Assembly (NCBI GenBank): GCA_947623455.1 | Contig: OX392528.1 | Location: 51,230,322 to 51,294,321 of the forward strand | Source of the DNA: Mimachlamys varia | Taxonomy: Eukaryota; Mollusca; Bivalvia; Pectinida; Pectinidae | Direction: 5' to 3' | Length of the DNA: 64,000 nt | Shown: positions 51,644-62,698 of the stretch, piece after piece | Position numbering within the stretch: the first letter of the stretch is position 1 | Layout of the letters: every line of letters starts with the position of its first letter | The notes under the pieces: generated by a model | The model's input: only the letters and a program-made list of their open reading frames with translations | Told to the model about the DNA's origin: nothing | Database searches by the model: none | Made by a program: the position numbers and the translations under genes

Positions 51644-54600
51644 CTAAAAGCAATGAAAAATGAGTAACAATTAATTGAACATTTAAAGTTTTTACATTTA
51701 TAATAAATAATTTTCAAAATATTCCAAGCTTATACATCTATAAATATATAAAAAAAAATATTCCAAGCTTTAAATATAAATTTATAAATATGAAAAAAAA
51801 ATTCAAAGCTTATACATTAATAAATATAAAATAAAAAAAATTCCAAGCTTATACATTTATTAATATAAAATAAAAAATATCTCAAGCTTATACATTTATC
51901 AATTTAAAAAAAACATTGTTCCAAGCTTATACATTTAAAAGTATTTTTAAAAAAATTCCAAGCTTATACATTTAAAAATAAAAAAAAACAAAAAGTTCAA
52001 GCTTATTCATTTATAAATATAAAAAAAATATTCCAAACTTATACATTTAAAAATATAAAAAAAAAAAAAAAAAACTGATACATTGTCACATACAGCGGAA
52101 AAAAATTATTTATGCATTTCAGAACTTAAATATAAGAGAAATCCTTTGGCTTTGCAGCTAGTCCAGACTGTACTTACTAATGCAACCCATTTAACATGAA
52201 AGTACATTATGGTAGGCCTTGTCCTTTTGACAATTTCTGTAGGGTTGAAAGCTTTCCACCCACTTCTGACTATTATAGACAAACCCAATATGCTTGTTTC
52301 ATGTTTACCTTATGACCGGCGCCGCCCACTCTGACAATTTCTCCCGGATTGAAAGCCTCAATCGTGTCGGTCACCATCCTGTTGGAGTGAGACCTGGACG
52401 TTGTCAGAATTAAAGGTTCATCAGGCAGTACTTCTCTGGTAAATCCAAAGGCTCCTGTGAACAAAACAACAAATGATGTTATAATGAAGTCACATTTTCA
52501 ATAATACAGTGTACCCTCATTATACTGCCACCTTTTCTTCCAAAGCAATTATGGCAGTATATTGAGGGTGGCGATAGTATTGAATTATGAAAATTATAAC
52601 CATGAATTAAATTGCATAGTAGATTGCATTTCCAACATTTCATTAAAAACAAGCTTAGTATTATATTGTCATATAGATCACATTGGCACAAATTTAAATC
52701 TGAAAATAGTTATTGATCTGCTTCTGCCGCATGCCATTCCATATGGAACACTAAGGAGTTCCTCGATCTCCAAAAACAGAACAATATGGCGTAATCGTCG
52801 AGGGAAATATATAGTGATTCAGGACGTTTGTATTTTAACGGGTGTGACGGATGGCAGTATGCGAGGGTGACGAACTTAACGAGGGAATTATATAGGACAG
52901 AAATCCGTTCTAGAGGTTTAGGTGGCGGTATGCAAGGGTGGTGGTAGATTCTGGTGGCGATAAGTCGAGGGTACACTGTACCAATATTTGTGATGCTTTC
53001 AGTTACTACAACAAGAGCACTGCAAGTGAAGGCATGATACGCCCATCGGACCCTACCAGAACTGAAGAATACCGAGATTAAAAGTAGGCAATGTCAAAGT
53101 TAAGTACAAAACAGCTAGGTGAAATAAAATTCTAAAAATATAGGTTGTCCAGTTGTGCACACCAAAAACAGGCTAAAGTATGAGGGCTCTCATTAATATT
53201 AGTACACATTTTTCTACATAATGCCCCAAAGGGCCATAACTCTAGTAAATATTTCAAATCAACCTGCCATTTAGGAAACCACAATGTTATGTCATGAAGA
53301 TTAAGTCTACAGATTGAAAGTTTGGAAGATATTGCTTGAAAACATTATTGCTTTTTGAAGTTCCATGCCAAATTTGACAGGAATGAAGAAAATTGAAGAA
53401 TTTATTTTGTCTACATAATGCCTGAAATTGCATCAGATGCAAAGTCCCAAAGGCTCATTACTCTAATATATTTGGTCCAATTGAATTTTTCTGGAAAATA
53501 CAACTTTATGTCATGGAGATTAAGTCTACCATGTTTGAAAAAGATTCATTGAAAATTGTAGGAGATCTCCGAACAAATAAAAGGACAATGCCATACTATA
53601 TACAGTCAAACCTGCTCTAACGACCGCCTGTCTATAACGACTGCCTGCCTATAACGACTGCCTGCCTATAACGACCGATTTTCAGATTCCCCGTGAGATT
53701 TCACTATATAACGACCATCTGTATAACGACCACCAGTCTAATGTGGCTAACGACCGGTAATTTTGGAACGACGGTCGCTAGTTCGCTTCCTATAACGACC
53801 GATTTCGCGATCGGGTGAACATATTTTGATCTCACATTTGGCTGTCAGCCGTTCCGGTAACCCGTCGCATATGTACAGCTCCGTACAAAATGTCCGGTAT
53901 TTGCGTACATGATTCACTAGTAGAAAATACTATAAATGTTGAAAATATGAGTTGTAAAACACATTGACTGAAGATAATACTATTTTATGACAAGTGAAAA
54001 CTTTCCAGTGAGCCCATTCACTGCTGCATCAGTTTTCGACAATATCCTGCATTTTGATTGGCTACTGATAGCGACGATCTAGGTTATTTCCTAACCTGAA
54101 TAACGCGTAGTGCTTTCCAGTATCAGTGTAGTCATATGATACGATTAAACAGCGATGCATCATTCGTGTTCTCGTTTATGCAGGCCTGTTCGCGACCCGT
54201 GTGTTAGGCTGTAATCGTCAGAATTACCGTCAACCCAGTACACTGCCGACTCTATCGATGTCTAGACGCAGAGACTACCAAATTGTTCATTTTATAGAAA
54301 ACGTGGAAGATTAAGTCTTATGTAAGATTTAATTGAATAATTCATGAATGATATTGCCGTGAAAACATCGTTTATTTCAATTATCAGTATTAGACCTGTG
54401 CCTTCGCTGGTGTCAATAGATCTTCATCGTAACTCGCGCGAGGTGTCAATCAATGTCAAGCCTAATTAACGAGGCATTGTGTTATGTTTTCAAAGTTTCC
54501 TACTCAAAGGTGTTTGTTTTATTAACCTTGAATGCCTACTCACCTGGTTGGTGCTATCATAATCATTCCGACTTGACGTTTTTTTTTTTAGAAAAAGAAC

Positions 54601-57600
54601 AACAAACTCAACCAAGAATTCACAAATGTAAAAAAAAAGAACATGAATATTATTTAATAGGGCATTCATCATACCATTTTAAGATGTTTTAAAAAATATA
54701 GATTTAAACCTAAAAATAATATTATCAGAATACATTTCAAAACAAAAAGTTTGACTTCTGAAAATGTTATACTGAATGCCCTATTTAATGACAAGTCATT
54801 TATGACATTTTCAATTAAAGTGGTTGGTCCAAAAATCTCAACCTGTCTATAAAGGCAACCTGTCTATAGTGACCGTTTTTCTGTCTCCCCTTGAGCGGTC
54901 TTTATAGACAGGTTTGACTGTACCCGTAATCTAGATCTGTACAAATATTGGTTCTCTACCTCTAGATCTGTACAAATATTGGTCCTCTACCTCTAGATCT
55001 GTACAAATATTGGTCCTCTACCTCTAGATCTGTACAAATATTGGTCCTCTACCTCTAGATCTGTACAAATATTGGTCATCAACCTCTAGATCTGTACAAA
55101 TATTGGTTCTCTACCTCTAGATCTGTACAAATATTGGTTCTCTACATCTAGATCTGTACAAATATTGGTTCTCTACCTCTAGATCTGTACAGATATTGGT
55201 CCTCTACCTCTAGATCTGTACAGATATTGGTCCTCTACCTCTAGATCTGTTCAAATATAATCGGTTCTCTACCTCTATAGATAAGTACAATTATTGGTCC
55301 TCTACATCTGTACAAATATCGGTCCTGTATCTCTAGATCTATACAGATATTGGTCCTGTACCTCTAGATCTATACAGATATTGGTTCTTTAGATCTATAC
55401 AAATATTGGTTCTCTATCTCTAGATCTGTACAAATCTTGGTCCTCTACCTCTAGGTCTGTACAAATATTGGTCCTCTACCTCTAGATCTGTACAAATATT
55501 GGTCCTGTACCTCTAGATCTATACAGATATTGGTTCTTTAGATCTATACAAATATTGGTTCTCTATCTCTAGATCTGTACAAATCTTGGTCCTCTACCTC
55601 TAGATCTGTACAAATATTGGTCCTCTACCTCTAGATCTGTACAAATATTGGTCCTGTACCTCTAGATCTGTACAAATATTAATCCTCCACCTCTGTACAA
55701 AGTGACTCACCTACTTCACAAACTCCCCAGATACATCGACCATTCACCTTGTCTTTGTCCTGGTAGTTATAAAACGGCTGATTGATTACTCCGCCCACAG
55801 CATGTCCCCTGACAGCGATGCCAATTAATATCGTCACATGGTCCAAAAAGCCTGAAATATTAACATTAAAACATCATCAATTCCAGAAAATCAATTTTGA
55901 GGATTACATTCCAACCCATTTTTGAAGACATACAAAATTTGATATAATTGTAACATTAGGTTATTGTCTATGACAAAGTTTGATTGTATATACATGTACA
56001 GGTCTATACTTACAATGTATAAATATGATCATGGTTGCCCTGTAAATAAGCATTAGTCAGGGAATGTCCGTTTTATAACTGAATTTGTAGTCTCAATAGT
56101 GCGAAGGAAAGCGGACGGTCATTGGTTGGATCACTGTAGAGGCATATACAGTCAAACTTTGATGTTTCGAACTTTGCGGGACTGTTGTGAAAATTTTGAA
56201 ACATTGGGACTTTGACTCATGAATACTGAACATCGAACATAGAACATCGACATGTATATGTGTATATGTACTGTTCATAAGAAGAACTGATGCGGTGCTA
56301 ATGTAACGTGTAACTCATCTAGATATTTCATAAGGAATACATGGAGAAAACTACTTCTGGAAGGAATTGTTGAAATTTTTATATTTAAGTTCTATATTAT
56401 GATTATATCAAAAGAAAAATAGGGGTCACTGAATATTTCAACAGGAATCTGCATGTAGTGCCTGAGTCAGCATGATTGCTAATTTTACCTTGTGTGTACT
56501 CCGCCGTGCCGTCAAGAGGATCAACCCATATCACAATCTGGTATTAGAACATAAAATGGATGGACATTATTTACAACCTATCAGAAATATGTTTCAACTA
56601 CATATCTACAATTATAGGAAAACATAAAAAGACTTGAGCAGTTTACAACCCTTTCAGAATATTTATAATTTAGCAGCCAGTGATTTTCCAACAAAATACT
56701 TAAAATAATTTTCATGGATATTTTGAAGTTTATTTATAAATTTTACAAAAAATATTCCTTCATTACATTTTATAACTAGTAAATGAACATGATCCAGTGG
56801 AAATAACTAAATATATACCTCTTCATCTGAAACATTCTCTAGGAATTCTGGACATTTATGTTTCAACACTTCCTCAGTAAATCCAAGTTCAATGAAATCG
56901 GCTGGAATCTTTTCTGGTCCAAGTTGCTATTAAGAGATAAAACAATTTTTTTACTTATTTTAAGAGAACATAAATTGTAAATTGGTTTTTACACACCTAA
57001 TGTACATGTAGATTGTATAAATCAACATAATAATTCATACACTCTAATTAATACTTTATAAATCAAACCTCTTCAACAATGGCAGATTTAAGTCTGGACT
57101 GGCTTGCTCAAAACCCTGGATAAAGTTATCCATTGAATAAGGGATTTATCCACTGGATAAATTTAACTCGGGTTTTGAGCAACACGATCCGGGGAAACGG
57201 TCTGACAAAACAACAAATTCACCAAATAACAAAATTACAAAAGAAAGCTCTTAAAATAATGCTAGATAAACCAATGTTAACTGAAAGTTTATCCCTTTTA
57301 AAAGAAGCCAAAGTACTTCCATTTGAACAAAGAATAAAATATCATACTACAATATTAGTGTTTAAAGCCTTGCATAATATGACACCCGATTATATACACT
57401 CACTAGTTGAAACCTGCCAAAATTCATACCTTTATAACTTGAGGTCAACTACAGATAACAAACTTCTCTTACCTAAATTACAATCAGAAACAATGCAAAA
57501 ATCTATCAGCTACTGCAGAGCATTGTTATGGAATAACCTACCACTTGATCTAAAAAATACCACATCCCTTACAACTTTCAAACAAAAATTAAGTAATCAT

Positions 57601-60600
57601 TTCCTATCATGCTTATAACTATATATTTAAAAATTAGTTTTTCTTATTCACACAGAATTATTACTTAGAAGCATGCATATTATGATACAATACTGTATGA
57701 TTATTACTGTTTCCCTATAAAGAAACTCATGTTCTTCAGAATGATACATATGCCAGTATAATTACCATGTTCATTTAACTTGTATTTAGTATGGTATCTA
57801 TTTTCAGGTAAATTGTATTATGCTATCTGTTGATCCATGTATATTATGTTTTGTATGTTGTTATAGAGGGCCATTTGGAAGATTAGCACATGCTAAATAT
57901 GTCACCCTCAGAAAATAAAGTATTATTGTTCTTATTATTATCATGTACCAGTTAAGAAACCAAGTACAGCAACAACTACATATTTACATAGCCCCAACGC
58001 CACTATATGTATACAACTAACTAGCTAGGTTGACATGGAATTTAAGAAATAATAGAAGACACCCTGACACAGCATGTGAAGATTATGTCATTATTTTAGC
58101 ATAGAAATGGCAACGGTTTTCCTTCAAAATTGCTGCTCTAATTTTTTTTTTAAATTACAAAGTTGATAATGAAGCATTTATTGTAGTTTAAATTAAATTG
58201 AATCAGTAAAAGTCAGCATATAGATCCTGAGAGGAAATGTAAACATAAGCTTGATATGGACTTTTGGTCGTTATGAATGACAGAATTTTGCAGATAAACA
58301 TATGATATTTCACAAGCACGTAATATGATATTTACCTGCAAAGTTCTGTCATTTATATCCACCATAAAGACCATATCAACACACTTCAATGCTTAAATAT
58401 CTTTCAGTGACTGTTTTCTCCACTAATCATGCATGTTAAAGCAGCCAACATCAGTTTATAGAGTACTAGTTGCTGCAGGATCTTCAGAAATCCTCAAATG
58501 ACATGCGCCTTTCCCAGTTCCTGGTCAGATCACAGATCAATTGCCTTTTAAATGACTAATTCAAATTTTCTATCATGTAGCAGATTTGGCCCGGGTCGAT
58601 TGTCGGCGACCAAAATTTGTCAAAACAATTTTTATTTAACTTTTCATGCTCCAGTACCTGGTTGTGATATGGGTAATTATAAACACTTTTTTTTTTTTAG
58701 AAATTGTCATGCATGTCAGATGGATGAGCATCCGGAAGGACCCAGGTTCAAACCTGGTCTGGCTGATCATGAGCCTTTTTCATCTCCTGTTACATTTAGA
58801 ACAAAATGGGATAAACCTACTGAATCTGGTAATTCACATAGAGGGTTTTTTGCCTGTCTTTGGGGTTGAATCTTTTTTAAGGACTGAGAAATGTAGCAGA
58901 TTTGGACCAGTTCGATCGTCTTTGACCAGATAGCTATGTAAGTTGAGTGTCCGTCTAGAGTTTGGAAGATAACAGGTTCAAACCCTAGCCTGACCATGTG
59001 TTTTTCTCTCCAGGTGTAACTATCATATGGAAATCCTCTGTATTGATTGGGGGGGGGGGGCACAAAAAAAAGATAAAAAGTCAAAAAGAAAAGGGGAAAA
59101 AAAAATCCATTCCATATCTTCACCTTTATTTTCAAACTTTTTAAAATCATGCGAAAATCAAGGAAAATTAAACAAGGGATCTTCTAAAAAGCCAAAAAAT
59201 CACACTTCTGCCATTATAACTAGGCCAAACAAAAGGGAAAAATAAGTTCAAATGACATGCTTTGTGTACATGTATGCACATCGATCACAACCTAGATCTA
59301 TGATGGCCAATCGAGATCAGAACACATGCTGATAATTAACCATATTCACAGGGTTGACAGAAAAGGGTTAGTAAAGCTATGAAGCTGTAAAAATAAACCT
59401 GGAAATATATTATATAATCCCTGCTGGTAAAAACCTAATTTCCTGATGTTATTGATATATCCAGTGATCAATATTAGCTGAGAATTCCTTGCTATATATG
59501 ATCAATGGAAAACCAATCTTATACATGTACCAATTTAAAGTCTATGAAACTACAAATGAAAATCATGAAAGACAGAATAATTACCTTTAGATTGAGAAGC
59601 TAAGCAATTAAGTGATTTATTTTCTATTGATTATACAGTGGAAATGCCATTGTTAGTCAAACAGTACAAAAATTGAATGAAAATGGATGTGATGCCTGTA
59701 ACGTAACCTTGGTTCAATGATATGCTGGTAATTTACCAATGAAGATGAGATGAAACATAACCTTTATTTACTGTTAACTATTGAGCAGACCATGAAACCT
59801 GTGTACTTGTAAAACTTGGGTATAGAAAGCAGAAAAATCTTAAAATAATTCTATTTGAATAATTACTGAAATTAAAAGAAATCACTTAAATTCAATAAAT
59901 TTTGATTTTCACAATGTGTTACTTTTTCTGTTGGTTACCAATATACAAACATTTTTGCTTTACTTCAATTTCATGTTGTTTAAACGAAGTCATGTGGTCA
60001 AATGAGTATTAATAACGAATAACAAATCTTAGGTGACTCACATTTACAGTTAGGGCAAATTAAAATACCTAGTCATGCAATCACATTAAATGTACTGGCC
60101 CTACTTTCGTCAACGTTAACATTCCTTAACTTAAGGAAACTTAAACTTCCCCATAGGATATTTAAAGCATTTTAGAATTTAAGGAAAGTTCCTTATCTTA
60201 AGATGTTCCCCTTAAATTCTGTAATGCTTTCCTATGGAGATTTGTAAGTGAAGGAGTTTCCTTAAGTTAAGGAACGTTGATGAAACCGGGGACAGTTTCT
60301 ATTTCTAACCAAAGGGAAATGCTGATAGAAAAGAACGCAGGGCAATGCGAGTATACATTAGAGATAACGTACCGTGATGATGTTCTGTTTTGGTGAGAGA
60401 AGCTTAGAGATAGTGTGGGAAGCAAAGTGTGGTCTATGTAGTCTGGTGGTATTGGAGACAAAGGTCTCACCCTGGGGGAGAAGACAATCTAATATAATAT
60501 CAAACCGGTATATGACAGCAGGTAGTCATTTCACCAACTCAGATTTTAATATTTTGTGAAAGTAGTTTCATGCAAAAATACTATTCATTGTTTAAAATAC

Positions 60601-61217
60601 AGGCATATATATACATGTAGGTGGTTTGGTTTAGTTTGGTTTATTTTGTTTTACGTCCTATTAACAGCCAGGGTCATTTAAAGATGTGCCAGATTTTGAA
60701 GGTGGAGGAAAGCCGGAGTACCCGGTGAAAAACCACCAACCTACTGTCAGTACCTGGCTAAACCTTGTCCTGATACTAAATTTCAAGATTTTGCTCATTT
60801 TTTATTAATTAGTAATGAACACATTTTGGAAACTTGATATTCTCGGTACAAAATTAAAGAGTGACTATATGTGCACTGGTGTTAAACATAGAAGTATAGA
60901 TAAAAAGAATAGAAGGACTACACTATAGCTACACACTTCCTTGGGTTAGGATCTATAATGTAAATATACTCCAGGTGGATACCTAGCATAAATACATCAT
61001 GGTTTCATGTATATCAAAAATGTTTACTAGCAAAAAGCAACTTGTCAAGAAAAAGTTTTGGTTATACATATGTACATGTCATACTAAGTACTGACTACAC
61101 TCATACAAAACTTACCTCTTCTCCAAATATGGACACTTTGGGGAATTGCTTGTGTAGAGAGGCTACAATACATCTCTGAGCCGACCTATCAGCTTCTGTC
61201 TGTAAATCATTCTTACC
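51191..61217 (-). CDS. BPNT1: 3'(2'),5'-bisphosphate nucleotidase 1 (BPNT1), N-terminus beyond the window
   Basis: The enzyme removes the 3'-phosphate from PAP (3'-phosphoadenosine 5'-phosphate) to give AMP, clearing the by-product of sulfation in the cytosol; it belongs to the Mg2+-dependent, Li+-inhibited phosphatase family. Exons in coding order: 61116-61217, 56819-56926, 56489-56537, 55711-55851, 52309-52454, 51191-51643. All junctions have AG/GT sites and matching phases and give 332 residues. Family motifs, counted from the first codon seen: GEE at 32-34 and WVDPLDGT at 74-81 (metal ligands), [14 protein letters not shown], and KKWDTCAPE at 202-210 with Asp205. The order and spacing follow animal BPNT1. 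The first exon, with the start codon, was not found up to 64000 and probably lies to the right. Residues 265-332 form a Glu/Gln-rich extension that vertebrate BPNT1 lacks. A TTTATT at 50576-50581 could be the polyadenylation signal on this strand. Confidence 0.93.
51716..52076. repeat. AT-rich minisatellite in the last BPNT1 intron
   Basis: About nine degenerate copies of a 35-50 bp unit built on TTCCAAGCTTATACATTTA followed by a variable A-rich run, ending in a long A-run near 52057-52074. Confidence 0.8.
52309..52454 (-). CDS. BPNT1: BPNT1 exon with TTSRSHSN and VGGAGHK
   Basis: 146 nt starting GAFGFTREV across a split Gly codon and ending GGAGHK before a GTAAAC donor. The SRSHSN and GGAG words lie in the family's substrate-binding region. 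Confidence 0.92.
52507..52978 (+). mobile_element. TA-flanked MITE in a BPNT1 intron (CAGTGTACCCTC family)
   Basis: A 472-bp element with ends CAGTGTACCCTCATTATACT and the reverse complement of CAGTGTACCCTCGACTTATC, flanked by TA. The open frames inside are fortuitous. It fits a pogo/Tigger-type MITE. Confidence 0.75.
53205..53595. repeat. Dispersed repeat with two diverged half-copies
   Basis: 53205-53320 and about 53425-53550 share the words AAAGG, TCATTACTCTA / CATAACTCTA and TTATGTCATG-AGATTAAGTC, so they are diverged direct copies. The GGGCCATAACTCTAG word is of a kind I associate with bivalve dispersed repeats. No coding sequence. Confidence 0.4.
53603..54920 (+). mobile_element. Tigger-like DNA element in a BPNT1 intron (CAGTCAAACCTG family)
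   Basis: A 1318-bp element with ends CAGTCAAACCTGCTCTAACG and the reverse complement of CAGTCAAACCTGTCTATAAA, flanked by TA. The left arm has short direct repeats of CTATAACGAC words. No transposase frame is recognisable, so it is a non-autonomous or internally replaced copy. Confidence 0.75.
54929..55700. repeat. 31-bp minisatellite, about 25 copies
   Basis: The unit is close to CTCTAGATCTGTACAAATATTGG plus TCCTCTAC. Variants include TATACAGATATTGG. There is a larger duplicated block: 55330-55440 resembles 55505-55580, so units were amplified in groups. It starts 9 bp after the Tigger-like element and ends about 4 bp before a BPNT1 splice donor on the other strand. Confidence 0.92.
55711..55851 (-). 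CDS. BPNT1: BPNT1 exon with HVTILIGIA and INQPFYNY
   Basis: 141 nt, phase 1 at both ends. It matches the BPNT1 core strand around the family word GVINQP. The donor GTGAGT at 55705-55710 is only about 4 bases from the 31-bp minisatellite. Confidence 0.92.
56155..56310. mobile_element. Partial pogo-like element end
   Basis: Starts TACAGTCAAACTTTGATGTT and has GAAC/TCGAAC words. A stretch at 56270-56305 (AAGAAGAACTGATGCGGTGC) is a diverged inverted match to 61540-61565. No second end is evident, so this is a fragment. Confidence 0.35.
56489..56537 (-). CDS. BPNT1: BPNT1 micro-exon with WVDPLDGT
   Basis: 49 nt encoding [16 protein letters not shown] plus one base of a Gly codon. It holds the DPLDGT metal-binding signature. 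The acceptor is CTAATACCAG and the donor GTAAAA. Confidence 0.92.
56819..56926 (-). CDS. BPNT1: BPNT1 exon, variable segment between the metal motifs
   Basis: 36 codons, phase 0 at both ends, starting [10 protein letters not shown] and ending ENVSDEE. It joins GEE directly to the next exon. This part is poorly conserved across BPNT1 proteins. Confidence 0.88.
57104..57182. repeat. Small foldback element
   Basis: A 79-bp inverted repeat: TTGCTCAAAACCC at the left, GGGTTTTGAGCAA at the right, with GGATAAA / TTTATCC words inside. Confidence 0.7.
57183..57942 (+). mobile_element. 5'-truncated non-LTR retrotransposon (LINE) 3' end
   Basis: The frame ending at 57618 encodes about 135 residues typical of the C-terminal end of jockey/CR1-type reverse transcriptase proteins: [42 protein letters not shown] and [11 protein letters not shown]. 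The catalytic part is absent, so the copy is truncated at its 5' end and inactive. About 300 bp of 3' untranslated sequence follow, ending in an ATT-rich tail near 57920-57942. It lies in a BPNT1 intron, opposite to the gene. Confidence 0.75.
58251..58379. repeat. Foldback MITE in a BPNT1 intron
   Basis: 129 bp. The left arm, TTGATATGGACTTTTGG through AATGACAGAATTTTGCAG, is matched by the reverse complement on the right, with arms of about 60 bp and a short centre. Confidence 0.75.
58552..59020 (+). repeat. SINE-like region with two tRNA B-box-like sites
   Basis: Two stretches carry pol III B-box-like words, AGGTTCAAACCTGG at about 58744 and AGGTTCAAACCCTAG at about 58976. Each lies downstream of a GCAGATTTGG word shared at about 58580 and 58892, which suggests two related tRNA-derived pieces. 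The open frames here are fortuitous. Confidence 0.35.
59021..60103. other. BPNT1 intron sequence without a recognised feature
   Basis: Starts with an 11-base G-run at about 59050-59060 followed by A-rich low-complexity sequence. Otherwise AT-rich intron; nothing else seen. Confidence 0.5.
60104..60287. repeat. Foldback element, copy 2
   Basis: Related to 50077-50257: it shares CCTTAACTTAAGGAAAC, CTTAAATTCTGTAATGCTT and GAACGTTGATGAAACC. The arms are inverted complements. Confidence 0.75.
60373..60471 (-). CDS. Putative BPNT1 cassette exon (99 nt)
   Basis: On the minus strand a strong acceptor (TGTCTTCTCCCCCAG) is followed by 33 open codons starting [10 protein letters not shown] and a GTACGT donor. 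It is phase 0 and frame-neutral, and lies between two phase 0 BPNT1 exons, so it could be included or skipped without a frameshift. The residues match nothing I know in BPNT1 and would insert right after the GEE motif. It could equally be a chance exon-like sequence. Confidence 0.3.
60622..60764 (+). repeat. Conserved dispersed repeat fragment, SINE-like
   Basis: Contains the words TTTTACGTCCTATTAACAGC, CAGGGTCATTTAAAGA, GGTGGAGGAAAGCCGGAG and CCACCAACC. I recall this string as a widespread repeat in molluscan genomes; that identification is from memory and unchecked. Confidence 0.45.
61116..61217 (-). CDS. BPNT1: BPNT1 exon with [11 protein letters not shown] and the GEE metal site
   Basis: 34 codons, phase 0 at both ends. 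The acceptor is TTTATTACAG and the donor GTAAGT. It ends with the GEE motif, whose Glu binds catalytic Mg2+ in this family. Confidence 0.9.
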
Positions 61218-61224
61218 CTGTAAT

Positions 61225-61400
61225 AAAAAAAACCTCAATTAATCGAACTTCGATGATTCGAATTTCTCGATGTGTCAAACTTTTGAGAAAGTCCGATTTT
61301 TTTTCATTATATATCACTATTGATTTACTTTTCATGAATCAAACTTCTATGAATCGAATTTTTCGCTGTATCGAAGTTTTAATCCAACCCGTTCATTATG
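61225..61400. mobile_element. Pogo-like TIR fragment
   Basis: Repeated words of the AATCGAACTTCGATGATTCG and TGAATCGAATTTTTCGCTG type resemble the ends of Tigger/pogo elements. No complete pair of ends could be placed. Confidence 0.35.
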
Positions 61401-62294
61401 AAAACATTGAAAAGTACAACTAATAATTAAGTTGACAAACAAAAATCATGTTACAAAAATTACTGAGTGTATTTTACTTTACTATTCTTTATAAATGTGA
61501 ATCTACAATTTCTTATCCTATGTTAAGTGACACTAGCACAGCATCGGTTCTTCTTATGTACAGTACATATATATACTGTACATAGACATGTTATATTATA
61601 TGATAGTCACACAATTCAATATGAGATATATTCTCCTAGCAATGATATAACAGGGGCAGGATAACAAATTTACATTACTTGGTTAAGGGGGTGGGTGGGG
61701 TTGGGGGGGGGGGGGGCATGACTCTGGAACATTTAAACTAAAATTGGTCATTTTTAATTTCCAATTTCATTTTTTTTTTGAAAACAACATTGTTTATTTA
61801 TGATAATATAAAGCTAATTCTTCAACATATACATAAATGTAGTGGCATATCGAAATGTACATAACAATAATTTTAACTCCAGACTCAATTCAGGAAGAGT
61901 TGAGGAAGGATGGAAGACAATGTCATATTTTTATACACAGTACATCATGTGCTGAATGAAATGTTTCATGTATATGTTTTGTCAGATTTATACATTAGTC
62001 TGCACATCTGTGCTACAAATCATTAATATAACATCCAAGGTTTGTCCATGAATAATTCAAAGAGTAATCTGTTATACTGTAGTTCCATTAAATATCTAAA
62101 AAATTGTTGTTGAATGCATCAAAATTTTATTTTAATTTTGTAGATTTAATTTCTAACCGGAGAATTATTTGCACAAATATATGTAAGTGGGCCAACTTGA
62201 CTGTTCTTTGCAATCATTTTGGTTATCAACTTTATTACAATGTAACAGCAGCTATCACAGTGAACTCATCCATATACCCATACTCTCCTGTTAA
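61401..62294. other. BPNT1 upstream intron with a G-rich tract
   Basis: AT-rich, no exon seen. At 61687-61716 several G-runs (GGGGG, GGG, GGGG and a 14-15 base G-run) lie close together on the plus strand and could form a G-quadruplex. Confidence 0.5.
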
Positions 62295-62678
62295 ATGCCC
62301 AATATACGTAACTTGAGGGAAATTTTTGTGATTCTGAAAAATTCGGAGAAAAAAATCTAGTTGATAACCATGCATAAATAAACCTAAAACGAAGTAAACC
62401 TGAGCGGTAACCTAACAAGAAACTCTTGACAAAAAAATCCAAAGAATTGAAAATAATTCAGGTGGGACCCACTTCAACAACAAACCGAAGGTAGAAGACG
62501 GTTCGAAATGGATGCGTGTTTACAAATAGCATGTTTCAACTGCTGCTGTACCGGTTGCCGCGAAAGAATTCATCTTGATTATTGCTAATATCAGTTAATC
62601 TTAACTAATATAAATATAATAAGTTATTAGGCTTGATTTTCGCTTCAAGTTTTGCCGACAGTTACGTATATTGGGCCT
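62295..62678 (-). mobile_element. TTAA-flanked MITE, inverted relative to the array
   Basis: A 384-bp element, ends ATGCCCAATATACGTAACTT and TTACGTATATTGGGCCT, flanked by TTAA at 62291-62294 and 62679-62682. Same family as the array junction MITE, opposite orientation. Confidence 0.8.
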
Positions 62679-62698
62679 TTAAATGTATCACATATTAA

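Noticed and set aside
52562..52870. 102-codon plus frame in a BPNT1 intron
   Set aside because: It lies wholly within a TA-flanked MITE and resembles no protein.
54929..55700. Regular 31-bp repeats resembling a CRISPR array
   Set aside because: There are no unique spacers. The units are contiguous and degenerate and lie in an animal intron, so this is a minisatellite.
57133..57182. Start of the 161-codon frame as a host gene start
   Set aside because: This part is a foldback element. The recognisable protein begins later and is the tail of a LINE reverse transcriptase.
58552..59245. Overlapping frames of 72-127 codons
   Set aside because: They cross SINE-like and G/A-run low-complexity sequence; no family likeness.
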